Shown piece by piece: positions 1-9,937 of a DNA stretch of 64,000 bases (positions are counted from its first letter, which is position 1; every line of letters starts with the position of its first letter). Location: assembly GCA_905250075.1 (NCBI GenBank), contig CAJNOP010000114.1:252046-316045 (forward strand), written 5' to 3'. Under the pieces are notes generated by a model, which saw only the letters and a list, made by a program, of their open reading frames with translations, did no database searches and was not told the origin of the DNA. This DNA is from Rotaria sp. Silwood1. Lineage: Eukaryota; Rotifera; Eurotatoria; Philodinida; Philodinidae. The translations under genes were made by a program, and so were the position numbers.

Positions 1-883
1 CCTTCAGTAAGCAATGTGCTCGCCATAATTTAGTCTGGGATCGACATATAGACTCCAAACTTATAGTATAATATACTCCGTAGATTTGCAGCATTTTCAA
101 ACATTTTCAGAGTTATATCACTTACTAAAAGGGAATGGCACTATGCTGAGTGTGTAGATGTTGTTACAGGTCTAGATACTTGAATACTCAAGCAAATGGC
201 TTCATCTTTGGAGTTTGTAAACAGCATGCTTAGAAGCACAGTTCTATCGAAAAATAATCGCAAAATTCGCAGGATAACACAGAAAATGAGAGATGAACTT
301 TCTTAGTCATTTTTTTTCACTATAGAAACATTTTTCTGTTATTGTTCTACGCTCGTGAGAAAATATCGGGAATAGAGGTTTTTTGCTTATTGACAAGACT
401 TGAAGGTTATTTACTCATCGGGATCGTATGTGTCAACGGTCTTCTGAGTGTTTTCATGGTGATGATGAGTCAGCACAAGTATCATAGTGAGAATTAGGAC
501 GATAGTACATGTATAATTGTGAAAAGGAATAAATTCTCACGCGTAATCATAATGGTGTCTACTAGGGAAAAAAATGACTAAGAAAGTTCATCTCGCATTT
601 TCTGTGTTATCTTGCAAATTTTGCGATTATTTTTCGATAGAACTGTGCTTCTAAGTATGCTGTTTACAAACTCCAAAGATGAGGCCATTTGCTTGAGTAT
701 TCAAGTATCTAGGCCTGTAACAACATCTACACACTCAGCAAAGTGCCATTCCCTTTTAGTAAGTGATATAACTCTGAAAATGTTTTAAAATGCTGCATAT
801 CTACGAAGTATATTATGCTATAAGTTTGGAGTCTATATGTCGATCCCAGACTAAATTGTGGCGAACACATTGCTTATTGAAGG
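1..883. repeat. Long palindromic (foldback) element
   Basis: Bases 1-318 recur as an imperfect reverse complement at 566-883. The outer ends are CCTTCAGTAAGCAATG and CATTGCTTATTGAAGG. The inner 319-565 also pairs weakly around 350-370 and 525-545, so nearly the whole unit could fold into one hairpin. No coding capacity is visible, so this is a non-autonomous or decayed element. The left end coincides with the window edge, so neither the true terminus nor a target duplication can be judged. Confidence 0.8.
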
Positions 884-1185
884 TTTTTCATATCATCCAT
901 GTCTTTAGTAAAATGAGTCTAGTTTCACAAAGACTCGATAAATATTGATGAAATCTTTATTAGAGATAGTCAATATATAGGGCTTTAAAATGGCGAAAGC
1001 CCGAGCTCAAAATGTTTTGTTGTTGTCAAGTTCTAGAGTCTACAATGGTGATACACCGTTTGGCTAATAACTCTCTTGTGACTCATTCTTTCGGGACGCA
1101 GGTTTCGCTGCTGATCTACATTTATCGAGAATCATATAAACTGCAAATTCCAGGCCAACAGCTCGTATAGTAACTGAGATCCGAG

Positions 1186-1214
1186 GGGGGTCAATACTTT
1201 TGGCCAGTAGTGTA
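1186..1214 (-). mobile_element. Tc1/mariner-type terminal repeat, solo end
   Basis: On the minus strand this reads TA followed by CACTACTGGCCAAAAGTATT, the typical outer end of Tc1/mariner transposons, with a G-run next to it on the plus strand. No matching second end and no transposase frame is seen nearby, so this is a relic or one end of an eroded copy. The sequence up to about 1100 may belong to the same copy. Confidence 0.6.
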
Positions 1215-1475
1215 TCATCAATTCTTGCTTGACTAGTCTCTCATTCGAGATAATCTGGTTTGAATGGGTTTAAAGTGAAAAATCCTGTGAAAACCGTTAA
1301 TGAGCGTAAATATTGTCTTCAGTCACTGATGTAAGTAGTTGATTTTAAGAAGATTATTAGAATATACATTCATGCTCAAAGAAGCGAGACTTATGTATTA
1401 TTGATTGGAATTATTGTCTGAAGCCGAACTCTTGTGTGTACCCAACTATTTTCGATTGCCATGCAATCGATCACA

Positions 1476-1538
1476 AGGGTGTAGATGTGTACGCTGATGC
1501 AGATTAAATATTGTTATCTGCCCACCCTCACACTCTGC
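1476..1538. repeat. G-arm/C-arm hairpin 1 (weak)
   Basis: A short GGGTGTAGATGTG arm is followed by a GCAGAT/ATCTGC stem and then a CCCACCCTCACAC arm. It is one of a recurring set of inverted hexamer-like repeats in this window. Confidence 0.5.
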
Positions 1539-1662
1539 AAACATAAATTAGAGTGCCCATGAAAAAAATAAATAAGGCCGATTGTCTTCCGGATGGTTGA
1601 TTATCGTGTTAAAACAACAATAATATCTACTAGAGGTTTTTCACTTAATCTATTTTTTATTA

Positions 1663-2025
1663 GTATAATGCAGCTAAAATTCAAGGACAAGCTATCCCAA
1701 ATAATTTACAAAGTCGAGATATGATTGGTGTCACGGGAACCCGTTGAGGTAAAACAACGGGTAAGTTAATTCTTGTTGTTATGTTTTCTTTTTTTGAACC
1801 GATGTTATTAATGTTCATTTAGCTTTTCTTAATCTTTTACTTGCTCGAATTCCATCAAAACCGACAGTTGATTATTGAAATCAGTTTCTTATTAATCAAA
1901 TTAATGAAAATAGTTTTTTAAACATCTTTTGATGTTGATCATGAATCCTATACACTTTTTTAAGGACCAACTGATGATTTAACACAACAAATTGAACAAG
2001 AAACCGTTCAATATAAATAAGTACG
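1663..2025 (+). pseudogene. Decayed DEAD-box RNA helicase (DDX23/Prp28-like)
   Basis: Translated pieces match the Q-motif/motif I region of the spliceosomal helicase DDX23/Prp28: IQGQAIPNNLQSRDMIGV, then a damaged Walker A with a TGA stop ending GKTT. A GT-AG intron (1761-1822) follows, and the next exon continues AFLNLLLARIPS in phase. Further on, PTDDLTQQIEQETVQY corresponds to motif Ia, normally PTRELAQQIEEET. Stop codons and frameshifts separate the pieces, so the copy is dead. The kept intron argues for a fragment of genomic DNA rather than a retrocopy. Possible further remnants reach about 2225. Confidence 0.7.
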
Positions 2026-2261
2026 AATTTCATATTTATTCAAATGTGTATCTCACAAGGCAGAATCGAATTCAGTTCAATTTTAAATTGTCCTAGTTCA
2101 GATTGAAAGATCGAGACAATTAATTAAAATATTCGAAATATCTTACATGAGTATCAATGCCGCCGTTATATTGGTCGTGAAAATGAGACTTTTTTTGCAC
2201 GTCAAAACAACTTGGTAGAGAAATAAAAATCTATTAATAAATAGATTTTGTATATCGGATC

Positions 2262-2337
2262 GCTGTTAGAGTGTGGGTGTGAGTTAAGATAAGTTGAACA
2301 GCAGCCCATACCACTCACATCCACACTCAGTTAACAG
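2262..2337. repeat. G-arm/C-arm hairpin 2
   Basis: CTGTTAGAGTGTGGGTGTGAG pairs across a short loop with CTCACATCCACACTCAGTTA plus ACAG. The pairing extends beyond the hexamers into unique flanks (CTGTTA/TAACAG), so this is an inverted repeat and not just two microsatellites. Confidence 0.75.
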
Positions 2338-2768
2338 ACCAACGGGGAAAAAAACCAGCGTATCCAGTAAAAAAGAATCGGTTATTCCGAAAATCAACTT
2401 TATCGATATTGGGAGTAAACTGAGAAAATGTATATGATATTTGAATCCAGCATAACAAATCGGATTGAATGACATAGACTTCATTAAAAAATATTTGTCG
2501 TAGAAACTTGACGCGAGTTTGTACCTAAAAGAAATCATACCCGTTAACCCAGAGTAGTAGAAGTTGGATTCGAATTTCGATGACAAATATATTTTTCATG
2601 AAGTTTATGCCATTCAATCCGATTTGTCATGTTGATATTGAATATAACATACATTTTATTTGAAAACAAAATCTTGATAGTCAAAATTTTCACGTACGCG
2701 TGCTCATTTTTTATTATTTTACTCCTAATATCTAAAATGTTGATTTTCGAAATAACGGATCCTTAGTT

Positions 2769-2858
2769 GAGGGTGGGCGTGGATAGAATGTGGGTGAAAT
2801 GAAAAAACTGTATCCATCTATATCCACATCCATGCCCACATCCACACCTACCCACATT
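2769..2858. repeat. G-arm/C-arm hairpin 3
   Basis: The G arm (2769-2796, GAGGGTGGGCGTGGATAG) faces a longer C arm (2821-2858, repeated CCACATCCAT/CCACACC units). It has the same architecture as the other hairpins in this window. Confidence 0.7.
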
Positions 2859-2956
2859 CAAATTGACATACAAAAACGTCTTAGAACAATCAATAATTAA
2901 ATAAGCATTTTCATTTCAAAATTATTCTTTCATTTAGTCGTACTACTGCTTCATAT

Positions 2957-3211
2957 GAATAGGTGGCAAAAGATCGAAAGTCAAAACGTCGAAAAGCAAA
3001 ACATCGAAAATAATTTTTTCGAAAGTCTTAATAATAAAGTAGAAGCCACAGATTTTGCCCTCACCCACACTATCGGACTGTACGTTCGTTGTCCTTTTGT
3101 GGTTTGTTCATCAAAGACTTGAGTAAGATCCGGATATTGTGGCTACAGAGTTTGTAATTTTCGATATTTTGCTTTTCGACGTTTTGACTTTCGATCTTTT
3201 GACACTTTCCC
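2957..3211. mobile_element. MITE with 8-bp target duplication
   Basis: A 255-bp element has roughly 50-bp terminal inverted repeats built of GGCAAAAGATCGAAAGTC and AAAACGTCGAAAAGCAAAA blocks. CTTCATAT stands directly on both sides (2949-2956 and 3212-3219), an apparent 8-bp target site duplication of the kind made by hAT-type transposases. There is no open frame inside. The terminal repeats themselves show an approximately 15-bp internal period around TCGAAA. Confidence 0.75.
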
Positions 3212-3505
3212 CTTCATATTTCTATATATATGTAGTATCTTTTTGTTCAAATCGATCTATTTCAGTTGTAATAATAGTCGAAGATTAATAAAAAATGTAT
3301 TAAATGATATATGAAAACAGACTCAATTTTGTTTATTATTATTTGAAACAAAACAGCCACTCACTAGTATATTTGATGATAGCATTCTACAAAAAAAGAC
3401 GAACAAAAAGTGAACAATTCTTTTTTGTGCAGCTTGCTTTTAAATTTTGTTGACTCCAACGACTGAAACGCACAAAACATCGGTGCGAGTTTTTGTCTTC
3501 TCTTT

Positions 3506-4296
3506 CCCTAGAGAAAGTACTGAGTTCAGGGTACCCATGTACTGAGAAAGCTCTAGCAGGGTACCCAATATGGGTACTTTGAAAATTCTCAGTAATTTTA
3601 CTGATGTATGTACTGTTTGGGGTACCCGTAAAAGTACATTCACTGAATAAGTACCTGCATGGATACACAAGTCTGTAACTTTACTGAGGAAATCTCGACA
3701 GGGTATCCTAAATTTTTCGCGTTCTGTGTGGCGACTATTCATTCACCGTTTTCTTTTTTACGTACGGCTCTATATAAACAACTCGATAAATCATAAGAAA
3801 ATAATCAATTTTCATACTAGTGTTTTCTAAATTATTTCTTGACTATTTATTAGTCAAGAAAATGCCGAGCATGGTCGTAAATTAAGATCGGACTACCCTG
3901 AAGTGGTCTACGACCAACTCAAGTTGAGTCGGATTCCGACATTGTTCCTGCTAAGTTTTTGGAATTGAAAAAATTAAATTGAGTAAAGTAAAAAAATGTA
4001 GTAAATTATCTCAAGAAAAAGAAAAAATTTTAAAGAGTCAAAGATCAGGTTCGATCCTGAACATACTGAAAATTTGGTAACAGGGTACTTAGAAATACTA
4101 TACAATGGTACCCAATTCAGTACTTGATCAGTACCTTCAGGTACCCAATTACTGTGCATTTTCCAGCAGGGTACTTTCAAAGTACCAGTTAGGTACCTGT
4201 AAGTACCTGCAAGTACTTTGGTACCCTAAAGTTCCTGTGACATACTGGTATCAGGGTACTTTTTTGGGTACCCTTAACTCAGTATATTCTCTAGGG
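3506..4296. mobile_element. Inverted-repeat element rich in GGTACC motifs
   Basis: It begins CCCTAGAGAAAGTACTGAG and ends as the reverse complement of CCCTAGAGAATATACTGAG. The arms, about 3506-3715 and 4040-4296, are crowded with GGGTACC/GTACCTG/AGTACTT motifs in both orientations. The middle (3720-4030) is ordinary AT-rich sequence. Frames crossing it translate the repeats and are not genes. No clean target duplication is visible. Confidence 0.7.
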
Positions 4297-4745
4297 TTGT
4301 TCTCTTCTTTCTATATGTCTAGCAAAGCACACATTAAAAATACCTTACTTACTATGAGGAGAAAAAAGCTTAACAACTAAATCAATAACAATCAGAACAA
4401 CCAATAACATTTTAAAATTCTATTTATGATTTTTTAGTTTTTTCTTTTCTATGAATGACGACAATTCATTCATTTTAGCTCATTTCGTTCTTGCTCGTGG
4501 CACATATAAACTTCGCCCGTTCTTTATCGTCCTTTCGTCAGCAACACATTCCTGAAAAAAAACGAACGATCGAAAGAAGAAGCCCTTGAAGTTCATAGCC
4601 GTTAGGCAGAAAAGGTATCAACAAAAAGAATAAAACACCCATATAAATATAGAGCGACAACGTTTTACTTATTGCATTCATCCTTCCTTCATTCATCATG
4701 GACACATAAAAGCCGACAAAAACTGCTGCTAGTAAGACATTAGCG

Positions 4746-6658
4746 ATGACTACCACCACCAATCGTGTTGCTGTGTTACCCAGACCTATTCGTCGAGTTC
4801 TACAAAATTTTCTGTTGGTATGGCTTGATGCCAATTTTGATGAATCTAATGAAGATTTCAAAAACTCGATACAACATCTACGACGCATTGTTGCATCGAT
4901 CACAACATTTACGGATGCTGAAGAATGTGTTGATTACCTTAGTAAGATTGAACAGGAAAAGGTATTTATGATTGTATCTGGCTCCTTGGGTCGACAAGTT
5001 ATACCAGAAATTGAAACATGGCCACAACTAGAATCAGTATATGTGTTTTGTGGCGACCAATTGGTTCATGAACAATGGGCTAGCAAAATACACAAGGTAA
5101 AGGGTGTGTACACAAAAATTGAACCGATTTGTGAAGCATTGCAAATCGACCGTAAAAACTGTGATCGAGCGATGATCTCAATGAATTTTAATGGTATTGA
5201 TCCATTATTTATGTATACGCGACTGTTAAAAGAAGCACTTTTGAATATGGAAGATGATGATACAAACTCGATTAAGGAACTGACTGAATATTGTGATCAA
5301 CAAGGTGATATTGATAAAGGCGAAATTAAGAAGATCGAGCGTGAGTATCGTGACCACCAGGCATCGTAGCAGACTCTTAAAATATAGGACCGTATGTCCA
5401 CGTAATATATGAACAAATTCCAAAATTTCGTGTAGTTACATGGAGTTTTGAAATTTATTCATATATTACGTAGACATACGGTCCTATATTTTAAGGGTCT
5501 GCTACGATGCCTGGTGACCACACACCAATATGGTGGTATACAGCACCATACTTTGTTTACTCAGTGCTCAATCGTGGCCTTCGACTAATGGATGTCGATA
5601 TTATACTCAGAATGGGTTTTTTTATTCGACACTTACATAACCATATTGACAATTTATATCAAGAACAACAATCCAAGAATGAGACGATGACAACATTTAC
5701 AGTTTTCCGTGGACAAGGTTTATCCTTCGAAAACTTCGGAAAAATGAAACAAACTAAAGGAGAACTGATGTCCTTCAACAATTTTCTTTCCACAAGTGAG
5801 AACCGTCAAGTGTCCCTTCAATTTGCTCGCGATGGTGCAGCACAAAATTTCAGTATGTATGGCATTCTCTTCATAATGTCTATCGACCCTCTGATATGTT
5901 CGAAATCATCAATACCTTACGTCGATGTTAGCAAAGAAGGCTACTTCAAGGGTGATGAAGCAGAAATACTTTTTACAACACACACTATTTTCCGCATCAA
6001 TCGCATTGAACATATTCACAATGATGAATGTGATCGGCTATACGAAGTGAATCTCACTCTCGTGGAAAATGACAATCACGAATTGAACACACTTACAACA
6101 CACATACGTACTGAGCTTATTGAAACGACGGGATGGTCTCGACTAGGCCATATACTTATAAATGTAAGCGACTTTCAAAAAGCACAACAGCTCTACCGAA
6201 TTCTCCTTGAAAAAGCATCTTCCGATAAAGATAGAGCAGATTACAATGGCAAACTTGGTGAGGTGTATTACCACATGGGTGAATACTCAAAAGCACTTAC
6301 GTCGTACGAACAGTCGCTTGAAATCCAGAAAAAAAATCTTCCTCCAAGTCATCCCGACTTGGCTTCGTCCTACAACAGCATTGGTAAAGTGTATGGTAAC
6401 ATGGGCGACTACTCGAGAGCACTTTCATCGTACGAACGATCACTTGAAATTCGGAAGATAGCTCTTCCTCCGAATCACCCAGACTTGGCTTCGTCTTACA
6501 ACAATATTGGTTTGGTGTATTATCACATGGGCGACTACTCAAAAGCACTCTCATTTCTGGAAAGAACACGAGAGATCTTCGAAAAATCGCTGCCTCCAAA
6601 TCATCCAGATATTGTTTCGGTGAAAGAAAACATTGAACATGTAAAAAAGAAAATGTAA
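4746..6658 (+). CDS. ADP-ribosyltransferase-TPR protein interrupted by a MITE
   Basis: The first part (4746-5340, about 198 residues) resembles the N-terminal region common in bdelloid ART-TPR proteins. The second part has an NAD:arginine ADP-ribosyltransferase fold with R in FRGQGL (about residue 270 of the spliced product), the STS motif (297-299) and E-x-E in GDEAEILF (353/355). Three kinesin-light-chain-type 42-residue TPRs follow (about 446-572). The family transfers ADP-ribose from NAD+ to protein arginines; here the target is unknown. A 156-bp MITE (5358-5513) breaks the frame. Removing the MITE plus one target copy restores a continuous ancestral frame. Splicing from GTGAGT at 5341 to AAG at 5495 (155 nt) also joins the halves in frame (1758 nt, 585 residues). 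Without splicing the second part would start at ATG 5507. No signal peptide is seen. Confidence 0.8.
5358..5513. mobile_element. hAT-like MITE inside the ART-TPR gene
   Basis: A near-perfect palindrome of 156 bp starts CAGGCATCGTAGCAGAC and ends GTCTGCTACGATGCCTG. It is flanked by the 8-bp direct repeat GTGACCAC (5350-5357 and 5514-5521). Terminal CAG...CTG with an 8-bp duplication is typical of hAT non-autonomous elements. The arms match closely, suggesting a fairly recent insertion. A consensus donor just outside it and a polypyrimidine-AAG acceptor inside its right arm give a possible intron (5341-5495). Confidence 0.85.
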
Positions 6659-7950
6659 TTGTTTTGTCTTTTTAAATGAGAAAATAAATTGGCATTCTTG
6701 AACGTTTGGCTCACTGAAGCACAGAAACTGCAAGATTTCACACACCCACGATAAGGGATACCCTCGGTATTCGGCCGATTCTTACAATGGAAGAAGCCAG
6801 CAATGGTTAGGCACACATACATCTAAGTTTGTATGACTGGTACATTCATAACCATCGTCTCGGAAAAGATAATGAGAAGATGAACTCTATAGGCATACTT
6901 ACATATATGTATGTTACGAAGGCCTACCATCTGCACACCTGTAAGGGTTCCCAACAGAACATGAAATATCTCTGAGAAGATTAATTTTATTTTAGAGCCG
7001 CCACGAAAGCAACGCTTGTCTAGAAATTTCGGCTCTTCCGCTACGAAGAACGCAAGAAAGAAACGAAAGAAAAAAGTATAAAACGTAAAGACACGAGAAA
7101 GACAACGTCTAGGGTATGAATGTGGATTTGAAAGTGGGTATGAGCTGACTTCAAAGAAGATCCTCACTCATACCCACAACACACTCATAACCATATTCAC
7201 ACCGACAACTTGTTAGTTGTCTCCCATAGCTCTGAAATAGTAGTGTACGAAAGAAAAGATGCAAAAATCAGATATGATAAAGTTTATTCTGTCATTATTT
7301 GTTTTGATTAATTAGTATTGATATTTATGTAGAAAGAATCAATTTCTACAAATAGAGAGTAACACAAACATACCACTTCTTTGACTCATTTTATATGCAA
7401 TCATGGTTCGACAATATTTAAAGCAAAACAATGGCGCATGGCGAAGGTTAATACCTTTTAAATTTTTGTTTCCAACTGTTACGCACTAATTAAAACCTCT
7501 GTGTTTATTTGTCACAATGAACATTGCATTCGTCACAACAATAAAATGGATTTCAGTCTGTTTTTCATGTAACCTCTAAGAAGTGATTTGAATCGAAAGG
7601 TATATCAACGACATAATAAATTATCAAAGCAGAAGAACATATTATGTGGACTATTAATAGAACTTTTATTAACATCAGTATCATATATTTGTTTGAATGC
7701 ATACATCATTCAAATTAACAATATAATAATGAAAAAGAAAGAGTATAGACAAATGAGATAGATCAAAAAGTGTCTTAAATTATCATTGTTTTTAGATTTG
7801 TTCAATCTCTATTAATAATGATGTCTTGAATCATTGATTCATCTTGTATAAAGATAAATTTTAATCGAGTCTAATCATTCTAAGCATTACTTGCACAAAT
7901 TAAAATAACATTGATTAATTATTATAGAGTTTTCATGATCACTTTTACAT
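6659..7950. other. Intergenic stretch without a gene
   Basis: AT-rich sequence between the ART-TPR gene and the F-box/LRR remnant. Only the hairpin at 7111-7204 stands out. Confidence 0.6.
7111..7204. repeat. G-arm/C-arm hairpin 4
   Basis: GGGTATGAATGTGGATTTG and AGTGGGTATGAG form the G arm. CTCATACCCACAACACACTC and ATTCACACC form the C arm, with a loop of about 18 nt. Confidence 0.7.
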
Positions 7951-8470
7951 TCATATACGAAATCGAATAGCAGAGAGTAGATCTCTTAAGACTAAACACG
8001 ATGCTGACAAACGATCTTTTAACCATTGAATAAGTTCATCTTTGTTTTGTATTTTTCCATCGGAAAAGTTATCGTTTTTTTCTTATGAAGTCAAATGTTC
8101 AGAATTATTTTCATCTTGACAAGTGATATATAGTGCTCGAACATTGATCATAATTTTGACAAAAATAATAATACTTTTACGACTTTTGACTACAATAGAA
8201 AGTATTTGACATTGAACACCTAATGATGAATGACTCAATATAACAGACATTCTTCCTCATTAAAATGATGATAATAATACAAACGGAGTTTACGAATTGA
8301 TGGATTTGTATATTTGAATAGAGATATTTGCAAGGGTAATGATTTGTCTGGGTGAATACTTATTCTATCAAGATGAGGTGCTCGATCAAGTAAAGCTTGT
8401 AATTGAGATTGGAATATATCAGAATGAGATATTATTATAATTGAATTCAATCGATCCAGATTTGGAAAAA
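7951..8470 (-). pseudogene. Decayed F-box/LRR protein, C-terminal part
   Basis: Minus-strand translation gives the C-terminal pattern of bdelloid F-box/LRR proteins: WSIFPNLDRLNSIII, then LQALLDRAPHLDRISI and SLPLQISLFKYTNPSIRKL. After a frameshift near 8240 it continues ALYITCQDENNSEHLTS, a TAA stop, and then KDELIQWLKDRLSASC near the usual end of the family. The N-terminal F-box half is absent. An apparently intact member of a similar family lies at 60739-62547. The fragment lies next to another broken gene (8572-9008). Confidence 0.7.
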
Positions 8471-8571
8471 TAGACCAAAATTAATCGTTGATAGGCTATT
8501 CCATACAAATAAAAATGCTACAATAATAACAACAACATTTCTATTCTTTTCTATTTACTTGCGATAAAAAA

Positions 8572-9008
8572 ATTGACGAATTATATCACAGTATGGAAGA
8601 GTATTCGAACACGATATTGTTTTGAGATTACACGTTCAAAATTGTCGAAAAAATATTTGATCCAAATCATGGCGATTTAGCTACTTCATGCATTTCCCTT
8701 AATGAAATTTGTATGAAAGTAGATGAATATCCATTAGCGCGTTCTCCTTAGGAAGAAACATTTGAAATCATCTGTACTCAGCTATTTGCTATAACAATAT
8801 CTAGAGCCTATATATCTTGATAAGAAACTGTCCACAAATCCCTCTGTTTCTTAGCAAAGGACTCGAAATTGTCGAAGAAATTTTTCCAACAAAAAATCAA
8901 TCATTGGCTATTTGTCAATTAAACATCGATCAAATCTATGAAAACATGCTAGACTATCTAAACTCGTTCTGCTCTTATCAACAAGCCCTTGAAATCATTT
9001 TTTTTTAA
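8572..9008 (+). pseudogene. Decayed kinesin-light-chain-type TPR gene fragment
   Basis: Pieces of KLC-type TPRs are recognisable: ELYHSMEEYSNTILF, then KIVEKIFDPNHGDLATSCIS and NEICMKVDEYPLARS, broken by stops. A last repeat follows (KGLEIVEEIFPTKNQSLAIC ending YQQALEI). The NHGDLATS block matches the NHPDLASS linker of the TPRs in the ART-TPR gene at 4746-6658, so this is probably a remnant of the same bdelloid family. No ART domain is visible here. Confidence 0.65.
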
Positions 9009-9937
9009 CGCAAGTCTAATTTCATCGACAACAATCTTGAATAAGTCTCTATTTATTCCATCGGATTTTATAAAATTCAAATCTCTAAGAGAAGAACACT
9101 TCCAAATGTTCTGCGAGTTGTAGGCTTATATTATTAGTGAGCACAGATTTTCGTGAAAATGAGATCAATATTGCATAGATATCCATTTCGCTAGTGGTGG
9201 TGCGACAGCTTTTTCTTGAACGAGATAACAAAGCTGCATGAATTTGTACGATAGTTTAGTATCCACATATGTGTGATTACTACTGCGTTGACGCTTATGT
9301 GTAAAATTAATTTTTTCAAGATGAAGATGAGAACGATAGCATGCACACACACAAACAAAGCAAGATCTGGTAAACTCTGATAGGTCGTGCTGTACCTTAG
9401 CAGAGTTTGTATATTTACTAAACCAAGATATATCTTGACAGATTTCATAGATAAATTTTTCGTATGAAAAAAATATAAAAATTTTGATTTATATTGTATT
9501 TCATGTACCTCAAGAATTCAGTATAAATGAAAGAAAAGGGTGATCAATTTAAGAAAGAAAACAGAAAAAAATAATAATTTTACGCGCTGGCCATTCATTT
9601 CAATAAAAATAAATACCTCAACGTTCTTGATCCGAATCAATTTATAGGCATAGATACTATTCAACAATAATGACTATGAACTATAAATGTGAAGCATCGA
9701 AATTAATGAATCAGATGCTTACATATACAATAAATATATAGATATGAACCAAACTAACAATTTTCTCAGTTCCGGATTGAAAATCTTTTGATTAATTATG
9801 CAAAAGAAAACGTTATTTATTGAAATAATCTTCTTCAAAAACTGTCTTCAACTATATATATCTATTTTCTTTCTATTTAATAAAATAAAAACTTTAAAAT
9901 TAATTCATTGCTCCATCAACCAAACCAAAGGAGGAAA
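9009..9937. other. Intergenic stretch without a recognised gene
   Basis: Two overlapping minus-strand frames (9165-9350 and 9191-9448) have low-complexity translations with no family resemblance. Nothing else is seen. Confidence 0.5.

Larger units (their letters stand above)
884..1662. other. Intergenic stretch without a gene
   Basis: No coding signal is seen. The stretch contains a Tc1/mariner-like end (1186-1214) and a small G/C-arm hairpin (1476-1538), which are listed separately. Confidence 0.6.

Noticed and set aside
2284..2586. 100-codon minus-strand frame
   Set aside because: It starts in downstream sequence and runs into hairpin 2; composition is hydrophobic and random, with no family resemblance.
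4046..4061. GGTTCGATCC, like a tRNA B box
   Set aside because: It is part of a small palindrome inside an inverted-repeat element. No A box, acceptor stem or anticodon arm can be drawn upstream.
3387..4380. Several 90-100 codon frames on both strands
   Set aside because: They translate the GGTACC repeat arms of the inverted element, not a protein.
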